From the NCBI GenBank assembly GCA_028641055.1, contig CM054062.1, positions 24,002,536-24,066,535 of the forward strand: 64,000 nucleotides of DNA, written 5' to 3'. How positions within the stretch are numbered: position 1 is the stretch's first letter; each line of letters opens with the position of its first letter. The position numbers were made by a program, and so were the translations under genes. This document shows positions 1-12,784 of the stretch, one piece after another. The notes under the pieces were generated by a model. That model worked only from the letters and a program-made list of their open reading frames with translations. It ran no database searches and was not told where the DNA came from. The stretch comes from Alopecurus myosuroides (lineage: Eukaryota > Streptophyta > Magnoliopsida > Poales > Poaceae).

Positions 1-2019
1 ATCAGAAAATTGCAAGGAATATGTTCATGCCATCCATATCTCTTTTTGCATCTTATCTTGTGCATTTTAGATCTTGTTATGCATGTCCATCTATATGACA
101 ACATATGGAATGTGTGGGCTAATTATTTCCAGCTGTTGCCCTTTCCATTTAAATTGCCTAACTCATCTATTCCATTGGTGCCATGCTAAATAACATTTAA
201 ATTGATGGTTAGCTAAACAACTTGAACCAATTCCTATTTCTCCGGACTCCGGTTCCGATTAAATTGCTTAAGTTGTTTCCACTGTTGCATCTTGCCATGT
301 CATGCATATAAAGTAGGATCATGCTGGATCTTTGGCCGTGGTAGTAATTGTTGCATCCGGTGTTTGTTCGAGGTTCGTTGCTTCTTCCCGGATAGGACGT
401 TGAGATGATGTGAGCAACGACAAGTTCTGCTACCTTGCTGGATTTCAGGCAAGTATACTCACTTGCTGCCATATGGCTGCCTTTCATCACTTGTTACCGA
501 TTCTTTCCGTTGTTCTTATTCTAGCCTGTTGTTACGATGCTTGTGTCTCGATCCTATTATATGTTTACCTTGCAGCCATGATATAGCCTTTCCTTCCACT
601 TCCTAATAACTGTTGATTGTTTACCTCGTTGGCCTTCGTGTCGTAGCTGCATGCTTAGGGTTGCTTTTGCTCGAGTTCTGGGGGCTCGATGTTAATCAAT
701 CAATCCTGTTAATGCCAATGTTAATAATAATTTGATGATAAGGCACCGGCAGGAGGCCCTTGTGGTTTTGAGGCCTGCTAGTGTCGACCCTAATAGGAAA
801 AGGGTCTTGTCTACTGATCCATGATGAGCGCACTACCCGCATGTGGGAAGCGAGTATGGGCGCCCCCCTCAATTTGACCCGATTCGCATCTCGTCCAAAT
901 CGCCTCATTTAGTTCGGGTTTTCCATTGGCTGCATGCATGATCTTGCGATCCCTTGGTACCCGGGTGGAACTTTCGTAGTCGGCATATAGGGGGACACGG
1001 TCTTAGAGTGCTATGAGGGTCCCTTTTCTTCGGGGCTCGATTAGCCGTGCGCCCAAGGTTCTTTGGGCTTGATGCGAAGAAGGGTTGGATTGTGTAGAGT
1101 ACCTCGCTTGGTGGGGTGATCTCCCATCTGGCGGGTTATTCTTGCGTGTACGGCTAAATTGGTGCAACCCTGCAGGGATAATCTTCTCGAGAAGCCGTGT
1201 TTTCCGCGGTTATGGATTACTTGGTGAAAGTACTGGCTAACAAGTACTCAGGACAACTTAAACCTAATGATTAACACTCCTACACCCAATGATTAACAAC
1301 TTGACTAGTAATAGGCTTATTGACACAATAATCTGAACCACCCTTAATCCAACTGTGTGAGTTATCCTCGGATTGCTTCTTCGGATAAGGGGCGAGATCC
1401 AGGATGGGTTTGTTTGAAGTTATCTTTCAGTTGGTTACAATACTCGATCTTATCTTCTTTCTGTTAGCCGGAAGTTGTAGTATCTCTCTGTAGATGGTTA
1501 GTGCAGCCCGCTGTCGCTTATGTGCAATAATCCCTTCCTTCCCGTTGATACCAAAGTATTTGTATCTTGTGATGACTGGCTACGCCGGTATCTTGTGAGT
1601 ATGGTTTATCCACTTGCCAGTACTTAACCGTACTGACCCACGAATCTCTTTCGTGGCTGCATATTCAACATTGCAGTCAACAGGTTTGAAGTCTGACGAC
1701 GTTAGCTTGGGAATCCCTCCGGCTTGGCCTGGGCAGGGATTGGACGCTCTCGGTTATCTTCAGGACTCTTAGTCCAATTTGGATCTTGTCCGTAGCCGGA
1801 CGCTATGTTGTTTCTTCCGCTGTTATTTGGATCTTTGTATTGTATCAGTTGTATCCCTGGCTCGTCTGAGTCTTCTTGTATCTATCTGTTTCTGTTGTAA
1901 TTGTGGAATATTCGTGAACTATTGTAATGTTATCAAAAGTGGCAACCTGGAATCGGTTATTATGTGGATTTTGGCGGGAATGCTGAAATCTGTATAGTGC
2001 CCGATCTCGGGGCGTCACA
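1..2019 (+). mobile_element. 3' half of a long LTR (same family as the 54.9-63.4 kb element), cut by the window start
   Basis: Base 1 aligns with about 56,896 in the 5' LTR of the large element, and the match runs to the common LTR end GGGGCGTCACA at 2019. Long stretches are near-identical, but about 840-1160 is a different sequence from the matching part of the other copies, so this is another subfamily. The bases after 2019 are not a primer binding site, so this is a 3' LTR or a solo LTR; the left half lies outside the window. Open frames here are short and unsupported. Confidence 0.85.
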
Positions 2020-2690
2020 GGAGAAAACAATGATGTTTACATTACACACTTTACTTAAGGAAATAATATGTTGCTTGCAACTTAATACCTGAGGTTTGAT
2101 CGGATGACACTCCCAGGGAGGATTATTAGTCATAGATGCAGTTGTATAACGGTCTATGAATCTTGTTGTAATGCCCGCATGAATCACATAATAATCATCA
2201 TGTCATGCATATGCACTACGGTGCATCCTTTATATCTGTCAATTGCCCAGCTGTAATTTGTTTACCCAACATTGTTATCTATCTATTTTGGAGAGACACC
2301 TCTAGTGAACTATGGACCCCGATCCATTTCTTTACATTGATAATAGAACCACTACAACCGCTGTTTTATTACTGCAATTACTATTCTCTTCATCTACTGC
2401 AAACAAGTACTATTTTCCACACTATACGTCTAATCCTTTGTTTCAGCAAAACTGGTGAGATTGAAATCTCACTGCTTCGTTGGGGCAAAGTAACTTGATT
2501 GTGTTGTGTAGATTCCACATTGGTGTTGAACCGGTAGTGCTCCCTGCCAACATCAGCTGACAACAACCTTTGGAAGTGATTTCTTTCTCCTACTGGTCGA
2601 TTCAACCTTGGTTTCTTTCTGAGGGAAAACCTGATGTTGTGCTCTTCATACCTTCCTCTTGGGGTTTCCCAACGAGTGGACTCCTGCACC
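2020..2690 (+). mobile_element. Gypsy-type LTR or leader fragment, non-coding
   Basis: No coding frame is supported. From memory, the text around 2200-2690 (the stretch around GAGAGACACCTCTAGTGAAC and the part ending in CTTCCTCTTGGGG) resembles the 3' part of Triticeae Gypsy LTRs just upstream of their primer site. It reads in the plus orientation, whereas the gag-protease that starts at about 2690 is on the minus strand, so 2690 is probably a junction between two elements. The family assignment is recollection only. Confidence 0.4.
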
Positions 2691-3359
2691 ATCAAGGAGC
2701 TGTAGCAAATTTAGAAAAATTAAACTCATAAGATTTTCCATAAATATAGTTACTATTTTCTCTTTCTTACAATCTATAACAGCACCACAAATGTTCAAGA
2801 AAGGTCTACCAAAAATGATAGGACAAGTTTTACTACCAGCTGCACCAAGTACTAGAAAATCAAAAGGATATTTAGTTTTACCACGTAAAACTTCTACATC
2901 TCTAACAATACAAATTGGAGAGATAGTTTCTCTATTAGCAAGCTGAATAACCACATCTGCTTCTTTAAGTTCACAAGAACCAATTTCATGCATGATTTCT
3001 CTATAAAGCTCATAAGGAATAGCACTTGAACTTGCACCAATATCACATAAACCATAATAGCGGTGATCTCCTATCCTAACAGAAAGTATAGGAACACTAG
3101 TTTTCCTAGATCTACTAGGATGTGAAACAATATTAGAAGCATATTCACAGAAGAGAATGTGTCCATCTTCTACACTTTCAGTGACAAGGTCCTTTACTAT
3201 TGCTACTGTAGGTTCAACAATTATTTGTACATCAGGTTCTATAGATTTCTTTATACTTTTGTTAACCACACTAGCTATAATAGAATGTTCCTTTACCTTG
3301 TCAGGGAAAGGAATTTTTTCAATATAAGGTTCAGGCACAACAGGATTAATAGTACACAC
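2646..3359 (-). pseudogene. Gypsy retropepsin-like protease fragment
   Basis: This 237-residue open frame is the aspartic protease part of an LTR retrotransposon polyprotein, which would cleave Gag-Pol inside the particle. The active-site signature is seen as GLCDIGASSSAIP, with D-I-G in place of the usual D-T-G. It is followed by a retropepsin-like ILGRPFL-type strand (here IIFGRPFLN) and a CGAVIDC segment. The frame is not joined to reverse transcriptase. At its low-coordinate end it runs into unrelated sequence, so it is truncated near 2690. It lies about 290 bp downstream of the gag fragment in the same element. Isolated domain, clearly a remnant. Confidence 0.7.
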
Positions 3360-3649
3360 TTCTATATTTCTAGCAGGAACACAATTAACAGTATATTTAT
3401 AGGGTGCATGATACTTGTTTCATTCCTTTTTGGGAATATCAAGATATGGGGCAAAAGCTTTAAAACAGTTTGCAATGATTTGAGATTCAAGGCCACAAAC
3501 ATCACTAACATTACGAAAATCATCGGTTCTCATAAAAGATTTAATGCATTCATAATCATAATTTATACATCACTTTCTTCCTTTGTCATTCTCGCATCCT
3601 TCAGTATTTTCCTAAATACGGCCAGGAAGATCCCATTTAGATTCTCCTT

Positions 3650-4240
3650 TCATATGTGTAAATGATCCAGAACAAGAAGCATCAAATAAATCCTTATCAT
3701 AAAGATAAAGCCTTGCATAAAAATTATTAATAACAATATTACTGTGAGCTCATGAATGGGACATTTGAGCACTAATAACTTCATTATCCACCAAGCTTGG
3801 GCAATACTCTCTCCATCATGAGGCCAGAAATTATATATTTGATTCCGATCCTTATGAATCTCACTGGGAGGATATAATTTAGAATAAAAGAGAGGTACAA
3901 TTTCTTCCCATCCAATAGATCGACCATTCTTCAGCATCTTAAAACATTCCGCGGCTCTGCCCTTCAGTGATAAAGAGAATAGCTTCCTCTTAACTTGGTC
4001 CATTGAAATACCTACACACCTGAAGAAATCGCATAATTCATGTATAAAGACTAAATGATCACCAGGATGGACAATTCCATCTCCAAAATAGAAGTTATCC
4101 ATAACATGTTCAACAATTTGCATAGGTATTTTAAAAGGATCCAATTGAGCGGACAACGGTTCATCTACTACCCTAGCAGTGGGAGCAGTACTCCCAAATA
4201 GGGAATAAAATGGAGATCTCTCCATAATGAAATAAAGCAC
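3650..4240 (-). pseudogene. Gypsy gag (Retrotrans_gag-like) fragment
   Basis: This 196-residue frame begins about 70 bp downstream of the primer binding site, where gag is expected. It carries the core pattern of plant Retrotrans_gag domains: LKGRAAECFKML, then a Trp in a WEEIVPLFYSKLYPP segment, then QIYNF and a W-rich helix. Gag would form the cytoplasmic virus-like particle. The frame degrades after about residue 165 into low-complexity hydrophobic text, and the link to the protease frame is broken by stops between 3360 and 3650. I see no zinc knuckle. It belongs to the same minus-strand element as the protease at 2646-3359 and the LTR at 4341-5856. Confidence 0.7.
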
Positions 4241-4311
4241 CAGACAGAATTAAAAACATCACACACAATAAAAATTTATGTTACCAATTCCACTTACCAA
4301 TAGCGCTTCAC

Positions 4312-4329
4312 TCCCCGGAAACGGCGCTA
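4312..4329 (-). other. Primer binding site, tRNA-Asp-like
   Basis: On the minus strand this reads TAGCGCCGTTTCCGGGGA. It matches the TGGCGCCGTTGCCGGGGA type used by many plant Gypsy elements except at two positions. It lies 11 bp inside the LTR edge at 4341 and fixes the element's orientation as minus. Confidence 0.65.
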
Positions 4330-4340
4330 GAAAATAGTCT

Positions 4341-5856
4341 TGATGACCCACAAGTATAGGGGGTGTATCGTAATACTTTCGATAAATAAGAGTGTCGAAC
4401 CCAACGAGGATCAGAAGGTGTTGATAAGCGGTTTGGATAGAGGATTCACTGTAACACTAGCAAACATGTTTTTTGTGGTTTTTTATATAGCAGATAAATA
4501 AAGTGCGAGCAAATAAAAGTTAGTAATAATAATTGCAGCAAGTGTCTCAATCCATCTTAGAGCAAAGGACAAGCCGGTTGGTTTACTTATGATGACTAAA
4601 TGTTCTCGAGGACACATGGGAATTTCGTCAAGCGCTTTTGCTTCATACAGTTGATTAATATTTATTGTTTTGATAGGTGTTGTGTGGGTGAACCTATTCT
4701 AATGCACCTCCCTACTAGGACTAATACATACTTGTGATTATACCCTTGCAAGCATCCGCAACTACAAGAAAGTAATTAAGAAATAAATCTAACCACAACT
4801 TTAAACTCTGGGATCCTACACTCCCTCGTGCATCAGTTTCCTAATGGGGGTTTAGGTTTCTGTCACTCCTGCAACCCCACAATTAGTAGCCAAATACACA
4901 ATGCATTCCCCTAGGCCCATAAATGGTGAAGTATCATGTAGCCGACGTTCACATGACACCACTAGAAGAATAAAATCCACAACCTAAATATCAAACCATT
5001 AAATATTACTCAACATTACTTCACTACTAACAACTTGACTTCTCCCATGTCCTCAAGAACTAAACGAACTACTCACAAGACATCATATGAATCATGATCA
5101 GAGGTGATATAATGGTGATTAACAATCTGGACATAAACCTAATCCAATGGTTTCACTCAATAGCATCAACTACAAGTAGTAATCAACACCAGGAAAGTTT
5201 CCCCTATGAAATAGACAAGATGCAACACTAGATGTTACAGCCGAACGGAGTGGAGCTGAGGGTGATTATGGTGGAGATGATGATGATGATGATGACGATG
5301 ATGATCCCGATGAAGTCCAGCTCGATGACGGTGACGATGGCGATGATTTTCCCCCTCCGGGAAGGAATTTCCCCAGCAGATTTCTCCCTGTCGGAGAGGT
5401 TTTATCTCTCTGTTGTTTTCCGTCCCATAGAGGCGGCGGAAAGACTCCTCGATGATTCTCTATGTCTTAGGGTTCCTGGGGGATGAAGTACATCGAAGGG
5501 GCAAGCCAGAGGTGGGCCAGGGCCTCCTCACCACCCCCAGGCGCGGCCAGAGGTGGGCCCGCACCTGGGCATAATGAGGGCCCTTGGTGGCCCTCCCGCG
5601 GATCCCCTTTTGGTTTCCTCCGTCTTCGAGTGAAATAGGAACTTTCCGATGATTTCTGGGGTGCTCTGATCTTCGCGAATATGGTATCCTGATGCTCCGT
5701 TTTCCAGCAGAATTCTGACTCCGGGGTTCAACTCTCCAATTATTGGAAAACATGCAAAAAAGGTGAAATAACATAAGTATCATGCTCCAATATGAAATAT
5801 ATCAATGAATAACAGCAAATTATGATATAAAATAGTGATCCAAAATGAACGTATCG
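4341..5856 (-). mobile_element. LTR of the minus-strand Gypsy element (about 1.5 kb)
   Basis: The plus strand begins TGATGACCCACAAGTATAGG next to the primer site and ends near GAACGTATCG at about 5856, where a canonical CA end would be expected; the last base is G. The text resembles the abundant Triticeae LTR type I remember for Sabrina/WHAM-like Gypsy elements. It includes the GATGA/GACGATG-rich stretch at 5274-5345 that creates spurious Met/Asp-rich frames. The partner LTR is not in the expected place to the left, so the element is truncated. Confidence 0.6.
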
Positions 5857-6057
5857 ATACACAACTAACACATGCAAGGGGCAACCAACTTTCAATGTAT
5901 ATAAATTAAATACAAGTTACCGCAAGGAGACACATTGGATATAAGATAGATATATGATGATTCAAAATACTTGGCTTTAGTGAATATAATTGACGAAGAT
6001 CCCTTAATTCTTCATGAGATACCCAAGTCTCCAATGACCTCCAACAACACCTATTGA
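5857..6057 (-). mobile_element. Downstream end of the minus-strand element's internal region
   Basis: Non-coding AT-rich text between the Gypsy LTR edge and the end of the gag frame at 6058. It probably belongs to the same element as the gag that follows and is cut at 5856. No protease, integrase or RT is seen. Confidence 0.35.
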
Positions 6058-6861
6058 TCAAGTTTTAGCTTGTTGTTCCCCAACCAAGTTGGGTCCTAAG
6101 AGGTTAGGCACAATAGGCTTGGCAACCCAACTGGTTATTCTTTTAACACCACTTTGAGTGCCAACATATTTGGGAAACACATTTCCTACCTTATCCTTCC
6201 GAAGGGAACAAACATCATCAATTGTGATAGGGTTGGATAAGCTACCATTACTGCATGAAGAAGCAAAGTGGCCCTTTTCACAACATAAGTAGTAATATTG
6301 GCTTCGTACTGTCTTCTTAGTTGATTTCTCAACTTGAGGTTGAGCATGAGATTGAACTTTCCCTTGTTGCTTCTCACTAAGATGCTTCTTCTTCAAAGGG
6401 GAAGCTCTAACATGGTTCCCTTCAACTTTGCACTTGAAACAAATAATCTTGGCTGAATTCTTTACTTGTTCTTGGCCCTTGTTCTTGTTGATCTTGTACT
6501 TCTTATTATTATTGGACTTCTTGTCATTGTTGGATTTTAATCCAAGTCCACTCTTTTCATTGGAAAATCTTTGCACACTCAACATATTGTAAAGTGTGGA
6601 CTTCCCATGACGCTTTTCCAAGTCTTTCTTCAAGGAAGTTACTTGGGCCTTGAGCTCTTTTATTTCCTCTACATGGTTAGTGACAACACAAGTACTAGAG
6701 GACATAGATGACTCACTGTTAGAGCAACAAGGCATGGAAAGTAATTCATCACAAGATGTAGCAATATTATGAGTGGATGAATTATTAGGACTAGCACAAG
6801 GAAAAATAGAATTTTGAGTAGAGTTTGTGCTAATGTCCACATGGGGCTCACAAGATATCAA
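6058..6861 (-). pseudogene. gag C-terminal part with degenerate zinc knuckles
   Basis: This 267-residue frame is the C-terminal half of a retrotransposon Gag. In order it has a short coiled-coil-like segment (EEIKELKAQVTSLKKDLEK), a Lys/Asn-rich basic stretch, and two cysteine motifs. The first (CFKC...NH) lacks its final Cys. The second (LCCEKGHFASSC) has Tyr where the first Cys is expected. Both CX2CX4HX4C knuckles are therefore damaged. It continues from gag pieces at 6862-7905 and 12,785-13,260, which are interrupted by a solo LTR. The superfamily is uncertain; the type is common in Triticeae retroelements. Confidence 0.65.
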
Positions 6862-7905
6862 CTTGGTAATAATATCCTCATGAGCTAACTTTAGCTTATC
6901 ATGTGAGGCTAAAAGATCCTCATGAGAGCTTGAGGGCTTTTCATGACTTTTTCGAATTTCCCGTAATTGCTAGTTAGCAACTCAAGTTGAGCCCTTAGCT
7001 CAACATTCTCCTTCAATGTAGATGCTTCACAAGAAATAGAGTTAGTACCACAAGCATCATTATTAATAGCAATATGGGAAGGAAACTTGGCAAGCTCTTG
7101 GGAATATGAAGCTTTAAGTTGAGCATGTGCAACTTTTAGCTCATCATTTTAGTTTTAAGACAATTAACCACCTCAAGATTTCTCTCATGAGATTCCTTTA
7201 CTTTTGATAACTCCAGAGTAAAAGTCTCTTCAAGAGATTCATTGGTTGTTTGTTCTTCTACAAGAGATTCCTATAGTTTTGCAATTTCATTGGCATAATC
7301 ACGCTCGCGGCTATAACACTCATCAATGCATGCTTCCAAATCCTTAATGGTGATATTGAGCCTATCAAATGCTCTAATGATTTTCTAGGAAATTGCCACA
7401 AGCATATTTATCCTCGTAAAGGATATTGTGAATCATTTTACCTTTCTCCATTAACGAATCACTGTCATTACCATCATCATCGTCATCATCATCTCCATCA
7501 TCATCATCACCATTATAATCATCATCATCATCACTAGATACATTGATGTTCAAAGTAGGAGCTACGAACCTTTAGCCATAAGGAATAAGTGATACATGGT
7601 AGATAATGATGAACCATTACTTGAAGCAACACTTAAATCCACATCTATATCTATGGAATGTTGAGTTTCTTCTACATGGTTAGTAACACAAGGACTATAG
7701 GAATTACAACCATTTTTTATTATAGCAACAAGATGTATTAAGCATATCATCATAAGATTTAGTCAAGGAATTTCTACATGATATGCATGGACTATCAACA
7801 CAAGCATGTAAATCATTTTGGGTGCTAGATGTGTTCAAGTCCATAGACAAAGTATTGCAATAAGATAGAGATGAAGAATCATCAACAATAAGCTCACTAT
7901 CAAGA
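6862..7905 (-). pseudogene. gag central part, frameshifted and stop-containing
   Basis: Short broken minus-strand frames (7562-7753 and 7704-7913 are the longest) carry Ser/Asn/Cys-rich text such as CVDSPCISC and TNHVEETQHSID, then a helix-forming region broken by stops. Repeated TCATCA triplets at 7465-7545 encode an Asp-rich run in the sense direction. The sequence directly continues the N-terminal gag text found beyond the solo LTR, which supports one ancestral gag. No functional frame remains. Confidence 0.55.
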
Positions 7906-10900
7906 TGTAACATCCCTGATTTTTGGAAAGTTCAAAAATCACAAAAATTTAGAACTTTTTGTTTTCTATTAAATCAACCCACCAAAAACAAATAAAACTC
8001 ACACAAAAGTTACATTTGTTTTTACAATGCTACTAGATTTTTTATAATCCAAGTAGGCCTCTGTTTTCTACAACCCTAAATAAGTTTCACCTAATCAAAG
8101 ATATTTTGTTCTCTTTAACGAACATACCTCATAAAAAGGTTTTAATATCAATCATTACCTTAGCAATGTTTTCATAACATTTGAAACATAAGGATTTCAA
8201 AACCCTAAGAATTGTTTTCCACCATCATTAACTATTACATGAACTTGAGAATTGTTTTGCAACCACATAATGTCTTATCAAACCTTAATAATGTAAATTT
8301 GTTATAATAGATTTATAATTTCCAAATAATTCTTCAACTCCTAATTATTGATAATAATTTTTTCTCCAACTATTTGGTTATTGAAAATATACTCAAAGAC
8401 AAAAATAAACTATATCACTTTTCAACTGATGACCCAATACCAAAATGGTTTTCACTAATTTTCCTTTTGAGAAAAGAACTCGGATGAAACATGTTTCCAA
8501 ATGGTTAAGTATCAAATATCTATCTTCATATTTATTCACTTTAATTATTCCTCTATTTTAAAAATGGCATAAGTTAATATTAGGGTTTACCCCCTAATTT
8601 AAAATATAAAATTATGAAAATAAGATGTAATGACTTTCAAAATTAAGTTTTCAACTTATAGTATGTCACTGAAATTTTATTTGACAAATATTTATATTTT
8701 ATAGTTTTCTAAATTAAAAATCATATTAAGTTACTATGAAGGAATTATTCAATTTTCCTATTTCAAAAATTAAAATATGCTGAAATGTTTACAACATGAT
8801 ATTGTTTGAAAGAGTTTGTTTTTTTAAGATTTTAAAAACAAAATTGAGGTTATGTTGAAATGATTATTTGAAAAAGAAAACAGAACAAAAAAGAACAAAA
8901 AAAAGAGAGAAAAGGCCAAAGCAGCCCAACCCACTTTCTTTTCTCCCTCTCCCCTCTCTCCCGCACAGCGGCCTGCAGGAGCCTAGCGGGAAGCCCAGAA
9001 AACAGCCCCAGGCCCAGCCGCAAATGAAGCAGCCCGCCCTCGCTCCTCTCTCTATCTCTTTTAAGCGGGGACCCACGCGATGACGTCATGCGTGACATCG
9101 TTGTCTTCAACCTCCTGCCCAAATCACGCCGAAGAAACTGCCGATTTCAATAGCGTAAATTTTGGCAATTAATGCCATTAAATCCCTACCTTTTTTCACA
9201 CACTTAAAGCCCAAGGTATCCTCCCCATTTTCCCTCTCGTGGACGTTCGGTTCGTGCCCCGAGGACGCCGCAATCCGTCACCGGAGTAGCTCGGGTCCGC
9301 CGCATTTCTTCGTCGTTTTCGACCAAGGGAGAAGGTCCAACCCTATTCTTCCCACTCTGCGGCTTGCATAGGTCCCGCGCATCTCCTCACGCCCTCGGGC
9401 TATTTTTCTGCACAGAATAACAAAGAGGACGAGCTCGTCTTCAACTCGCCGGTGCCACCAAAGACTTGTCGATGTCATGTCGCCGTTCCCGGAAACGAGG
9501 GAGCACACCGTGTCCACCGTCTTCATCGCCGTGACAAGACGCACCTCCTCGTCGCCTCCACGAGCCCAGATGTCCACTGTAACTCCAATGTCGTTGATTT
9601 TCGAGCCACGAGCCACCGGAGCGCCGCCGCCCCGGCCATTTTCGGCCGCACCGCCGGCAAGGTGAGCTCCCCTGTGTCCCTGTCCTTTAGATCTAAATCC
9701 AACGATCACGATTAGAGTTAAACCGAAGGAGTAAGTCGTTGTTGGATTCAGATCCAACGGTCTCGATCGAATCACTTAACCACGTCATCGCCATGTAGCC
9801 AGCCTAGTCAGCACCCTATCAGCAAGCCTGAGCCAATAGGAGATCCCCACGTGGCCAACCTTATCCCCAGAGTTTCTGTTTATTTTTCCGGATAGAATTT
9901 AATTGGCAGATTTGCAGAATAGTCCCTATATCTTGCAACAATCATAACTTTTTAACCATAAGTCCAAATTTAACAAACTTAGACTTTTTAAAATCAGAAC
10001 AACATGTAGAAACCTTTGACACTGGAAAAATCTAAATTTGACTATTTAAATTTGTTCAATTTCAAATATGCTTGTTTGATGAATTTTGGCACAATTCAAA
10101 TTCTACAAATCCAAAAATTGCAAATAAAATATATTTGGAAACCTTAGGATGTGTAGTTTAATGTCCTCTATTACAAAATAATTTTTGAACAAGTTAAATA
10201 TGAATTTAGAATTAAGTGGTATATTTGAGTATTTTTTACATAGATTTAATTCTGTAAATATTTTCAATATAGTTCCTTTTGCAAATTTGTTCCATTTGGT
10301 AACCTTGAACCAGAGACATCATTGCCTAACCATTTTGGACACCCTTGGACCATGACCATTTGTTTTGACCAAAAACCCAACATAGTCATTCATCATTTTT
10401 ACCATGTCTTAGAATTTGTTTCTATCCCTGTTACCTTTGTTGTTATGGCTATTTTGGAGCCAAGACCAAGTCCCTAGTATATGTCAACAATATAAAAGAC
10501 CAAGTGGTGAACCTTAAATACTAGTACCATAGTTTTCTATCTACTTCTCCACTCCCCCATTCTTGTTTCAAGAAATCATCAACTTAGCAAAATAGAAATC
10601 AAGACTCAAACACAAGAAGGCACTTCATTTTCTTCTTGGTGGCAACATGAAGAGCTACAAGGAAGATCATTGAAGAAATTGAAGGAAGGACTTGGAATCC
10701 ACAACAAATAGAAGGAAAACAAGGAAGTACAAGTGTATGAAGAAATCAAGGAGAAAACATCTTCCTCTCTCTTTCTATCTTTCTTCTTATTTCTTTCTTT
10801 CAAAATTGACTTAGTGGTATTTTGTTCCCATCCCACCTTGGACCAACTAGTGAGAGAGCCATGAAGAATCTATCAAGACCAAGAGAAGAATCCATCCAAG

Positions 10901-12784
10901 GAACAAGACTACAATAGAAGCATGTGGATGATCTTCAAGAAGAAAACCATGTGAAGACTTGGAGCATCCATACAAGTTGAAGAATAACAAGTTGTTTTGT
11001 CCAACCATTGACCCAAATGGAAAAATCCCAAGACTTTATCTTATTTTCTCTACTATTATGAGGTTAGTTGAATCTAGACCTACCCTAACCAAAATGGAAA
11101 GACTAACTTAGACCACTCAAATGTCTTGATGAAAATAACTAAGAGTTACACTTTGTTATGTTTACTTTAGTTGAAGAAGTGATATGTTCAACCTTGGTGA
11201 ACTCTTGAAACTTCCTCGACAAGTATGGTTAGAATAAAGTTAGATCACATCAAACTCAACCTAGTCCATCTCAAGTAAACTCTTGGAACTTCCTTAACAA
11301 GTATTGAACCATTAGAGAATGAATCTTTTAAACTCAAACCTTGACCTTACATTAGCCAACTTGGTTAAACCCCTTTTGACATGATTGTTGCTTTGTATGT
11401 TTTCTTAACTTGTATGTATGTCTAGTAGTATGCTTGTTTACTTTGTTATTGTGTTTTCATTGTATAGATTGTACAGAGAGCAATGATCTTTTGTGAAGAG
11501 AGTGTGATTTCTTCACAAACTTCAACAAGGCAAGTAACACACCATTCAACTACCCATTATTTTCTATATGCATTAGTTGATTTTGAGTAGTATGCACGAA
11601 AGGAAATTTTACTAAGTTATATTATGCTATGTTATATCCTAGTAGTGTGTAGCCATCCTTATACATTGTTACTTTTGAAGACTTGGTACTTAGTTGATGC
11701 TTAGCCTTGCTACAAATTTTTTTTTACTCGATGTTGTGGAAAAAAATTCTAAGTAACAACTTCAATGAACCACCTAGGTGGATTGGTAGTGCGGGGCTGT
11801 TGATAGTTGAGTGTCTCCCTGAGGGGAGTTCACTTGAAGGAATGCCATCCAGGAACAAAGTGATTATGATGGTCCCCAAGTTTAGATTGCTTCCAGTGCA
11901 ACCTTTAGTCATATGGGCTCTGTCTTGATTAACTAAGTTGTGAGGGTTCAGCCTGGGCTTGACAAGCAGATGTAGCATCATTATAGGTGGAACGGGTCTT
12001 GCCATTGGGTTGAATTCTTGCTTCTGAAAGATCTCGTCCCAATTCTTCTCCTTTTCTTAATGCACTCAGGGTGTATAGGATGTTTGGGTTGATTTGAGTC
12101 TGAAGGTGAAAGTGCACAAACTCTGCAGAGTCAACAAACTAAGATCTTAGTCGTGTCCCCGGTTATGGACAACTATGAGCAGCTGGACAAGGATGGACGG
12201 AAGAATCACGTCACCATTTTCAATAAGTAAAATTTTGACCAAGTGAAAAGTAGTTGTGGTGCTTGGATTTTAATCCAATGTTGCCACCCTTTGAAAAGAA
12301 TTTTTTTTATTTTACAAAAGAGATAGGAGAAAATCTGCTTTATGCAAACTTAGACAAAACTCCACCAAGCCAAATATGCATGTAGATATAGTCTTGCCAT
12401 TTATATCCACCATATTGTTAATTGCCAATACATTAAATTGTATTGACTACCTTGTGGCTGCATATTCCATCCTGCAGATGATTCTGAAGACGAGTGAGGA
12501 CGTCGTTTAGGATCTCGAGACTATCGCCAACATGTTTTTCCTATGGCACATGAAGAAGATGGGATCAATGTTATTCATTATATTCCGATGTAATACTTTT
12601 TTCTGCTAGTCCTCTAATACTATGCAAGTTGTAATGTTATTTTGTAAAGACTGGATCTTGTGATGTAATCAAATTTGATGCATTTGCATGATATTTCATC
12701 TTGTACTGTGGTGCTAGCAATTGATTCAAGGACTAGCACAATAACACAAATGTTCTTGCATTATTTAAATGTGGGAACGCTACA
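7906..12784 (+). mobile_element. Solo LTR, 4,879 bp, nested in gag, with CAAGA target duplication
   Basis: The insert starts TGTAACATCCC and ends GAACGCTACA. It is flanked by identical 5-bp copies of CAAGA (7901-7905 and 12,785-12,789), and the gag text is continuous when these are overlaid. I see no second copy of the start within it, no primer site and no coding domain, so it is best read as a solo LTR left by LTR-LTR recombination. About 8900-9700 is GC- and pyrimidine-rich, as in promoter regions of other long Triticeae LTRs; the rest is AT-rich. The size suits Sukkula-like Gypsy/LARD LTRs, but this is not verified. Its small frames are not supported as genes. Confidence 0.75.

Noticed and set aside
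5232..5486. Met- and Asp-rich frame as a small protein
   Set aside because: It comes from a GATGATG simple repeat in the Gypsy LTR, a recurrent feature of that LTR type.
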